Below are positions 56,192 to 64,000 of a DNA stretch of 64,000 nt, piece by piece. This stretch comes from Theocolax elegans (taxonomy: Eukaryota > Arthropoda > Insecta > Hymenoptera > Cerocephalidae): positions 50,203,229 to 50,267,228 of the forward strand of contig CM047426.1 in NCBI GenBank assembly GCA_026168455.1, given 5' to 3'. Position numbers and translations under genes: made by a program. Below the pieces are notes generated by a model. It saw nothing but the letters and a program-made list of their open reading frames with translations. It was not told the DNA's origin and did no database searches. Each line of letters opens with the position of its first letter. Position 1 is the first letter of the stretch.

Positions 56192-57186
56192 GGGGTATTC
56201 CACGTGAAGTGGTCCGATCAAAATTTTAAAATGCCCCAAATTTTGGGTACACATTGCAAATGTTTTTCAGAATACAGAAAAAAATTTTTAGGTACTGGAA
56301 TTTATTAGTTCAAAAGTTATTCTAACCTCAAAAAGTGAACTTTTTCCAGTTTTTTTCAACACCAGCTGGGTTGACCGCTATTTAACTCAAAATCTATCAA
56401 CTTTTACTATAGAACATTATATGTAACATTCGTTGCTAATTATGTCTAGAATTTATCCTTCTGGGTTAGAATTTCCAATCTCAAGGTTAATGACAAATAA
56501 ACTACATGTCAACATTCAACTTAAAAAAAACTAACTTCGCCACAATTGATTTTTTTATCCAAAAGTCCAAAAGAAAGCTTGGAGCAATACCTTTCAAATG
56601 ATCTGTAGCATTTTTATGGCCTTCAATTCTGTAAAAAGTTATGATAATTTAAAGAAAGACAAAAAATTCACAAAAATTAACATGGTATTTCCCATTTAAA
56701 TTTTTAAAAAAATTTCGTCTTTCTTTAAATTATCATAACTTTTTACAGAATTGAAGGCCATAAAAATGCTACAGATCATTTGAAAGGTATTGCTCCAAGC
56801 TTTCTTTTGGACTTTTGGATAAAAAAATCAATTGTGGCGAAGTTAGTTTTTTTTTAAGTTGAATGTTGACATGTAGTTTATTTGTCATTAACCTTGAGAT
56901 TGGAAATTCTAACCCAGAAGGATAAATTCTAGACATAATTAGCAACGAATGTTACATATAATGTTCTATAGTAAAAGTTGATAGATTTTGAGTTAAATAG
57001 CGGTCAACCCAGCTGGTGTTGAAAAAAACTGGAAAAAGTTCACTTTTTGAGGTTAGAATAACTTTTGAACTAATAAATTCCAGTACCTAAAAATTTTTTT
57101 CTGTATTCTGAAAAACATTTGCAATGTGTACCCAAAATTTGGGGCATTTTAAAATTTTGATCGGACCACTTCACGTGGAATACCCC
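56192..57186. mobile_element. Long palindromic element, family 3
   Basis: GGGGTATTCCACGTGAAGTG to CACTTCACGTGGAATACCCC, flanked by TAT/ATA. Arms of about 475 bp appear essentially identical over their whole length around a ~50-bp loop near 56670-56705. Sequence is homologous to family 1 at the ends and at CTCAAAATCTATCAA. Confidence 0.92.
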
Positions 57187-58079
57187 ATATATATCAGATA
57201 ATAAGAGATTGCCTTAGACGAATCGGGATGGCCATGTAAACTAATCAAGTACTTTCCTTTACTATAAACTACTGACATTTGTCTAATCTTTACTAAATTA
57301 GAAAAATTATGCAATTATTTGCATATATAAAGCTAAACTTTGGTGTATTTAGAAACATGTATACATTGTCACTATAGCGAAACAGTAGTCACGATGATTT
57401 TTATTATTTGTAAAAATGGCTAACACTTACAAAATTAAATTGTATAAAATAAAGAAATATATGCGAGTAATACATCACTTTCCATATACTTAGGCTTATT
57501 TTTTCATCAGGTATCAGTTATATCATGGAATCGGAAATTTAGGAAGGTGGGAGTTGGGAGCTTCATGACATAAATTTATCAAATTTGACTTCAGATTTGT
57601 GATCAGCGACCCTAAAAACTGCCACGGTAAAATTATCACCAATTTTTAAAAGCATAAAAAAATTAGTACGTTTGTGATTAGGGGGGTTAGGTCCCCCGAT
57701 GGGAGTATATCAAATTTGATCTAAGATTCGTGAATCGCGATCTCAAAAGTATCAGCAATCACGTTTTTACCAAGTTTCAAGCATATCATATATTGCGTCT
57801 TTGGGCCTTTGGGAAGGGGAGAGTTGGGGATCCTTCATACGAATGTACCAAATCTGACCCCGGATTTGTGATCAGCGACCCCGGAAAACTTCAGAGTGAC
57901 AATTTTACCAAGTTTCAGAAATATGAAAAAATGGGTGATTAGGCCCCCTGACATGAATTGGTCAGATTTGACGCCAGATTCGTGATCAGCGACCTCAAAA
58001 CCCCCGGATTGTATCATACAAAAAATACTGATATTCCTCTAAAGCCTATATTTAGGATTTCCGTCAGTCTAAAGGTTAA

Positions 58080-59150
58080 AGTTATTATATATGTATAACA
58101 AAATGTGCTCGTATTCTTTTTGCTGTCGTATACCATCGACTCAAGGCCTCTGGTCCAACTGTGTTATTCAATCTCTTATTAGAACTTATGCCGAACTACA
58201 CTGATACGATCATCACTGGTGACTTTAACATGAATATTGTGATTAAATCTATCGATCGATATATGAGGTGTGTTATTGACAATCTTTCTCTGCACTTGGT
58301 TTCTTTTAGCCCCACTTATCACACTTTAAACAGAGACGGTTTTCCATGTTATACCTGACTCGACCAATTTATTGTAAGGAACCCTTATCAATTATTAGTT
58401 ACTCTAAGTCTGCTCCGTTCTTAGATGAGCATGACTATATCAAGCAGTCTCTCAATATTCTCAATTCTCATAAAGGCACACGAACTCTCACCACACAGAA
58501 ACACAAGCGTTTCACCTCTCAAACGTTTTTGATGTTATTACTCCTCAATGTACTCATGTTATTAAATATAGGTCTATACCATGGATTGTTCAATCTATTA
58601 GGGACACTATGTGTGAGCGTGACAAGGCATATAGAAGAGCTTGGAGGTCTGGGAGCAGAATTTATTTACTTCATTTTCAATCACTACGTAGGAAGGTTTT
58701 AAATGCACTTGACCCTGCCAAAAACAAATATTTTTCTGATAAGCTAGGGAAAGTGAGCTCTGTTCATTCGAAAAGGCGTGTTCTTAAGAGTATGGGTCTA
58801 ACAACTATAATTGGCCCTCCCCATTTTTGTACTTTACGACGCAGGAGTTAGTATCTCATTTTACTTCAGTAACGAATTTATATAATCCTGTCACAGCTGA
58901 AGAACGACAAACTATTATATCGTCTACATCGTCTAGTCCAGTGGTAAATAAATCATCTCAATTTACCTTACTTCAGTGACAGGCAAGGAAGTATATGCTG
59001 TCATTAGTGCCTGCAGTTCAAAAGCAATGGGATCCGATCAAGATCAGAAATCGGATTTTTGATTTGCTATTAAGCAAGGAACGCCTTGACTGGGAGTGGA
59101 GAGTTTAAAATGAGGGATTGATGTACCACTTAACTGACTTTAATTTTAAA
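58080..59150 (+). pseudogene. LINE endonuclease end and RT linker
   Basis: ASGPTVLFNLLLELMPNYTD then TIITGDFNMNIV, the APE GDFN motif, and VSFSPTYHTL. After stops: CERDKAYRRAWRSGSRIYLL, LRRKVLNALDPAKNKYFSDK and LGKVSSVHSKRRVLKSMGLT, the region between endonuclease and RT in CR1/Jockey-group LINEs. Coding fades around ERLDWEWRV (59090). Confidence 0.8.
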
Positions 59151-59202
59151 AGTGTGAGAAAGCAAGGGTAGAGTGCTCGTATATTTGTATGCATATGTAT
59201 TG

Positions 59203-59647
59203 TTTTTTTTTTTTTATGTTATTTAACGTCGCTCTATTTATGCTGCCAGGGCTAATCAGCGACGGAGGTGAACGGTGTGTCTGTAAACAAAGCACATATA
59301 GTTGAAACAGTGGTGCTTGTGTCCATCGGAAGATATCATCGGTCACTGTAATTAGTCTAATAATTACAGTTTCCTGTCTTCCCGATGGAACCACCGCGAT
59401 CCTCTTTACATCTTCGCGTCCCTAACGTTCCCTATAGTTCAGATGCCCGTGCCTCTCATGCACTGACAAGTGCACGAAACGCACGCACATCCGAACTGGC
59501 GTCACATTATAGTGACACGCCGAGCCACTGAGTCGCGGTGTTCGAAAAATGCACATGAAAAAATTTTCAGAGGTACACGTCTGGGATCGAACCCATGACC
59601 CTCGGTGTGAGAGTCGGGAGCTCTACCCATGAGCCACCGCGGCTCTC
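59203..59647 (-). mobile_element. tRNA-derived SINE, copy C (glutamate-like head)
   Basis: Minus strand; flanked by GCATATGTATTG (59191-59202 and 59648-59659). The head GAGAGCCGCGGTGGCTCATG has A-box GGCTCATGGGTAGAGC, a CTCTCAC loop (CUC anticodon, glutamate-like) and B-box GGGTTCGATCCCA. The 3' part carries ACCTCCGTCGCTGATTAGCC and GAGCGACGTTAAATAACA, shared with SINE copies A and B, then a poly-A tail (T run at 59203-59215). Confidence 0.88.
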
Positions 59648-59659
59648 GCATATGTATTG

Positions 59660-59931
59660 TATCATTATATATTACGTGTTTTTATTTCTTATTGCATATT
59701 TGTACTTATTATTATTATTCTAGTTTTGTGTTTCTTATTGTTTTATATTATATTTTATACTATTAATAATATTAATATTTTTTATGCACATCTCTGTATT
59801 TCTGATTGGGTAAGAAGGGGTCACACCCCAAAATATAATAAAATTACTTAAATCAAAAAATAAAATTTTACTTAAATTTCTCTCTTTCAGTCTCTCTCTC
59901 TCTCTCTCTTTCACACACACACACACACACA
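59660..59931. repeat. LINE 3' end and (TC)n(AC)n microsatellite
   Basis: 59810-59850 (GGTCACACCCCAAAATATAAT) looks like a LINE 3' UTR end; (TC)n and (AC)n follow at about 59887-59931, directly before the next LINE fragment. Confidence 0.6.
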
Positions 59932-61275
59932 TTTAAGTGATTGATCTCAGGCAAGGTGTTCCTCAGCGATCAACCCATTATTTCTTTTATCTTTATTAAT
60001 TCTATTCTGAATCGTCTGGTTTTTTCTAAGGGAATGTTGTTTGTCGACGATTTGCAGTTGTATATGCATTGTGCCTAATGATTGCAATTTGTGTATGGAA
60101 AGAATGGCGGCTGATGCTTCCTTGGTGACTAAATGGGCACAAGAGCATGGTCTGGACTTGAATTTTGGTAAGACGAAGGCAATTTTTATTGGCTCGGTAC
60201 AACAGCTGAGATTTGTAAATAGGGAATCTTTGCCCCCTCTCATGGTTGATGGTCACGAAATTGAGCTAATTGACTCTATTCGTGATCTTGGGGTGCAGAT
60301 TTGTAGCGATCTCCAATGGAATGCCCACATCTCCGGCGTGGCTTCAGGGGTTCATGGTGCTTTGCACAGGTTGAGAAATTGTGGAAATTTTTTGTCGATG
60401 CCCTTGCGGAAGAAATTGGTTGCCGCACTAGTTTTGCCACACTTTGATTATGGATGCCTAGTATATTGTGATCTGCCAGATTACTTAAGTGTCAAATTGC
60501 AGCGACTGTTCAATGTTTGTGTGCGCTATATTTACCTTTCAAGAAAGGATGCGAAGCTGGAGAGTTTTATTGTTAAGTTTAATTGGCTATCTGTGGCACA
60601 GCGACGTACATATTTTCTAGGCGTTTTGACATATAAAATTTTGACCTCTGGGAAACCAGAATACCTTCACGAGTTGCTTCCTCCACCTCGTGATGATGTA
60701 CGTCGCTCTGGTTGAAATCAGCAATCCTGCTTTGAACGACCTATTGCCTCTACAAATGCATTCCGGATTTCTTTTACCTTCCAAGCTATGGATCTGTGGG
60801 ATACCTTACCGGCTGAATTGAAGATTGCTAGGAATGTGGGCATTTTTAAGTCTCGTCTGTTTGATTATTTATTGTCTAGCGCCAAAAATTAGAAATTAGA
60901 AATAAGATTTTAAGTTATTAGTAATTATATAAGTTATTGTATGTATATATACAGAGAGAGTTGTAAAGAGTGGTAAATAGTTGTAAATAATTTAATTTAT
61001 AACAATTTCTGTTAACATTTTCAATGGTAGTTCGTTGCGTCATGTCACTTTTATTTTGAATTGTTGATCCCGTAATGATCTGTGATGAATTTTATTTAGT
61101 ATTGTTATAGTATTATTATAGTAACTGTTATTATTAAAATATCTTCATGCGCATACATTGTATTATTCACAGACGGCGTCTGAATTGTTATGGATGATAT
61201 TGTAAATTTTATTATGTACCTTGCCTTAAGGATAAATATTTCCTAGACAATAATAAAGATTTTTCAATCAATCAA
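59932..61275 (+). pseudogene. LINE RT, C-terminal half, 5'-truncated copy B
   Basis: Begins in RT at LRQGVPQRST (motif B area), FVDDLQLY (motif C, near 60039-60062), a long open stretch 60041-60715 with NDCNLCMERMAADASLVTKW, IRDLGVQICSDLQWNAHISG and KKLVAALVLPHFDYGCLVYC, then LWDTLPAELKIARNVGIFKS, ending at TAG near 60893. The 3' end has the tail TCAATCAATCAATC followed by TCTCTCTC. Stops upstream of 60041 and at 60714 indicate a dead copy. Confidence 0.85.
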
Positions 61276-61284
61276 TCTCTCTCT

Positions 61285-62755
61285 CAATATAGTAATTATA
61301 TGTTATTTTCCGAAGACGCCCAGTTCTATCTTGTGGGTCGCACGCAAGCCGTTGTGGATGAGGTTGGCATGCTGCCTGACTGGCTCGAGGTGAATGCAGG
61401 TGTGCCTCAGGGCAGTGTTCTAGGTCCGGTCTTATTCTCCATCTTTATTAATGACCTACCTAAAGTTCTAAAGTTTTGTAACTATATGTTATTTGCCGAT
61501 GACGCCCAGGTCTATCATTCGTTTTTTCCAGCCGACATTGACATTGGTGTTCAACGCGTATCTCACGATGCGAACGCGATAGCAAATTGGGCATTGGAAA
61601 ACGGCCTCTCGTTGAATGTAAAAACGACGAAGGTTATGCTCCTGGGTAGTCAGGCTTATATATCTCGTATTAACCTGAATACTGCTCCGAGAGTTAAATT
61701 GTGTGATAACTTTCTGGATTATGAAAATGTGGTAAAATCACTGGGATTATTGATCACACCCACCCTCGATTGGTCAAAGCAAGTCATGACAATCTCTAGG
61801 CGTGTTCACGGGGTTTTGCACTCGCTACGTTATTATAATAAGGCACTTTCGATGAAGCTCCGCAAAAATCTAGTGGAAGCACTTATTCTTCCCCATTTCG
61901 ACAATGCGTGTGCGGTCTACAATGATGTAGACCAGACTAAAAACCTAAAACTGCAGAGGTTACTAAATGCCTGCGTGAGATTTGTATGAGGCAATATAGC
62001 GAGACGTGACCATGTCACCCCGTATAGACTGGGTTTAAAGTGGTTGTCGGTTGAGTCCAGACACTCATATCTCATTGGTTCCCTGGCGTTTAACATGATT
62101 GCTCATAAGTCACTATCATATCTGGCTGACCATTTCACCCAACTCAATATCCCAGGCCATACTCCTCGTTACTCCTCTCGCCATCCACCTAGGTCACTCA
62201 TGTACCTTCCACGACGCACAGAAGCTTTAAACAAATCATTTGTTATCATCTCCACCCGCATCTTAAATCATTTTCCTTCACTCACCTTCGATCCTTCATT
62301 CACAGATAAGTTCAAGATCATTCTGTTTAATCATCTGTTTGGGCTCGACCAAACAGCCTGGTCTTCGCGGGTCACGAATGAGGGTTTATTACTGCGGTCC
62401 ATCTCTCACCTGGATGAAGTTGTATAGTCGGGCTCTATAATGTTAAGCGTCGATATTTGTCTTGCCTGTTTAGTTTTTGCATTTTCAATTTATTATTTAT
62501 TTGTTATATATTTTATTAAAAGGATCTTTTTATTTTTGCGAATGTTATATACATTGTTATCTATTTTTAAGTTTTAATTTATTTATTTATATTTTGTACA
62601 TATTTTATTCTGTTTTTATGATCATTGTAATTTTATTTTTTATTTAGTTTTAAGATTTATACTTTTTCTGTATTTGCTCGCATATGGTGCCTACGGGGTT
62701 TCTACCCCATAATGGCCATATTAAATCGATCAATCAATCAATCAATCTCTCTCTC
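61285..62755 (+). pseudogene. LINE RT, C-terminal half, 5'-truncated copy C
   Basis: Related to copy B but better preserved: VNAGVPQGSVLGPVLFSIFI (motif B), YMLFADDAQVYHSF (motif C), SRRVHGVLHSLRYYNKALSM and LVEALILPHFDNACAVYNDV, one TGA at 61987-61989, then HVTPYRLGLKWLSVESRHSY and the C-terminal tail to TAG 62425-62427. The first codons (LFSEDAQFYL) look like a second, partial copy of the FADD block. 3' UTR ends TCAATCAATCAATCAATC then TCTCTC. CR1/Jockey-type by motif; clade uncertain. Confidence 0.88.
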
Positions 62756-63099
62756 TCTATGGTCAGTAAGTAGCCCTAGCCACGTTATTTGAAGGCTCTG
62801 CATTTATATGCCTGATACTGCCACCTGCTGTCTTCGTGCGTTTTTGTTATAAGTCCTTGCATGCGTCTTTATGCAAGCTTGGCGATGGGCAGAAATTCTT
62901 TGCTTTTCGTGACGCTTGCAATAATGTTCAACTGATTTTCTCAGATGATTTTTTCAGACTGCAACCGATTTTTTCACATAATTTGTGATAAGAAATATTA
63001 AATAGTGTAACAAAATGTAAACCTAATTTAAATATAAATGAGTAAACTAATAACTTAAAAAATAAAAACAAAAATAAAAATTCAATTTTAAAAGGTCAC
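62756..63099. other. Spacer, possibly LINE 5' UTR
   Basis: Starts with TCTCTCTCTC; moderately GC-balanced DNA without a gene. Confidence 0.4.
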
Positions 63100-64000
63100 A
63101 AATTTATCATAGCTGCAGAGATAGAAATAAGCGGGACACATCTTTGCTTATAAATTCTCCCCCCTCGCTTCTGCTTTCCTCAACACCGGGTAATAAATCA
63201 AGCAAAGTAGAAAGGGTAGTTTTAAATCTCGACGAACCTGTAGGTGATTATTCAACGAATGAATTTGGCTCTACCGTCGTAATACAGGCGACTACTGCAA
63301 GCTTGTTTTCGGATGGTTTGACGGACATTTTGGCTGCATCATCCGAAATTGGTTCAATAATAGAATCTTTATAATTAAAAATAATTGAAAAATATAATAA
63401 AGATTTTAGGTGATGTTGTAGATAGAATGCATAGTCAGGCAGCCTTGCTTCTGGCTGAATATCGATATGCATTATCCGACTTATTATCCGAAAACCGACA
63501 AATTAAGCTTTCTTTCTCTCAATTTCAAAAGCAACTATTAGATTCTCAAAGGATGTTTCAAGACAATGCTTTGACTGAAATTAGCAGTAAATGTTCAATT
63601 TTTTTTAATAGGCTGAATGATGATTTTAAAGTAAATGCGTACTGCATTTTTGGGTAATTCCACTTGTGAGAGGCGTGCAGAGGTGCCTAGAACAAAGAAG
63701 TTAGTAATTTCGTGTCATACTGGAAAGGTTCCTCCCTCAATTACTTCTGAGCATTTTGTAAATGCTGTTCTTGGCACGCTCGTACCCTCAATACAACTTA
63801 AAAAAATTGTATCCACTCGTACACTTTCGCGTGGTCAAATCGGAGACGGTCAAAGAGGTGTCTCCTCTCTGTTGGTTGAATCTTCTGATGATGATTCATA
63901 TGGGGGAATTTTTAAAAAAGTAGTCGAACAGTGTTTTGTACTTCGGATCGTGACAGCTCACTTTTTCCATGGGTTTCTGTCTTCCCCGTTCTTCTTTTAT
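63100..64000 (+). pseudogene. Probable LINE ORF1-like (gag) fragment
   Basis: Several coding-like stretches in changing frames: VERVVLNLDEPVGDYSTNEF and TTASLFSDGLTDILAASSEI; then ALLLAEYRYALSDLLSENRQ and IKLSFSQFQKQLLDSQRMFQ (a likely coiled coil); then SEHFVNAVLGTLVPSIQLKK and TRTLSRGQIGDGQRGVSSLL. The layout (disordered start, coiled coil, compact domain) and position after LINE fragments suggest ORF1 of another LINE that continues past the window. I do not recognise a specific family. Confidence 0.4.

Larger units (their letters stand above)
54059..58075 (-). mobile_element. piggyBac-family transposon, 4.0 kb
   Basis: Termini CCTTTAGGCTGCCGG and the near inverse TTCCGTCAGTCTAAAGG, each abutting TTAA (54055-54058 and 58076-58079), the piggyBac target. 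Subterminal repeats GGTCGCTGATCACGAATCTG occur once at the left and about four times inverted at the right (57595-58000). Transposase on the minus strand; a family-3 palindrome (56192-57186) is nested upstream of it. Confidence 0.92.

Noticed and set aside
59569..59647. Glutamate-type tRNA on the minus strand
   Set aside because: Part of a SINE with poly-A tail and 12-bp duplication.

Overview
The window is intronic or intergenic DNA of an arthropod, most likely an insect (perhaps a hymenopteran). It is AT-rich and almost entirely layered transposable elements. The only recognisable host coding sequence is one 142-bp exon at 49778-49919 matching the RasGAP domain of RASA1 (Drosophila vap). 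Nothing bacterial, no rRNA and no intact tRNA gene is present.

Left part (1-34440): the 3' end of a Ty1/copia element with its LTR (1-940) lies in a decayed Penelope-like element (PLE). PLE pseudo-LTRs carrying hammerhead-ribozyme motifs follow. One of these was hit by a complete but mutationally dead Polinton/Maverick (1556-32578) with ~600-bp inverted termini and a perfect 6-bp duplication ACCGTA. Its plus-strand genes run: unknown ORF, protein-primed PolB, Cys-rich ORF, packaging ATPase, two conserved accessory proteins, retroviral-type integrase, penton-like minor capsid, small basic capsid protein, major capsid, conserved ORF and adenovirus-like protease. The conserved ORF is split by a 15.4-kb CACTA-like DNA transposon (15165-30606, TA duplication). 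That transposon's minus-strand transposase is split by a PLE (18376-26290, 13-bp duplication). The PLE region in turn holds foldback elements and satellites. Without the CACTA-like insertion the Polinton is about 15.6 kb, a normal length.

Middle part (34441-48040): relics of piggyBac and of an RNase H-bearing LINE, a stack of long palindromic elements (38761-42147), and a 4.46-kb DNA transposon (43573-48035). The last has CAC...GTG termini, a TAA duplication, subterminal repeats and a Cys-rich protein whose transposon superfamily I cannot name; it is interrupted by a 1.2-kb solo LTR.

Right part (48040-64000): further hammerhead relics, the RASA1/vap exon, microsatellites, two more long palindromes, a piggyBac element with TTAA duplications (54059-58075), a tRNA-derived SINE, and a series of non-LTR retrotransposon fragments separated by (TC)n tracts.

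The most notable signals are the datable four-level nesting, the hammerhead motifs with a two-base-pair loopless stem III, a superfamily of TA-flanked long palindromes, and the unnamed transposon at 43573, which shares a subterminal motif with the unrelated piggyBac element.
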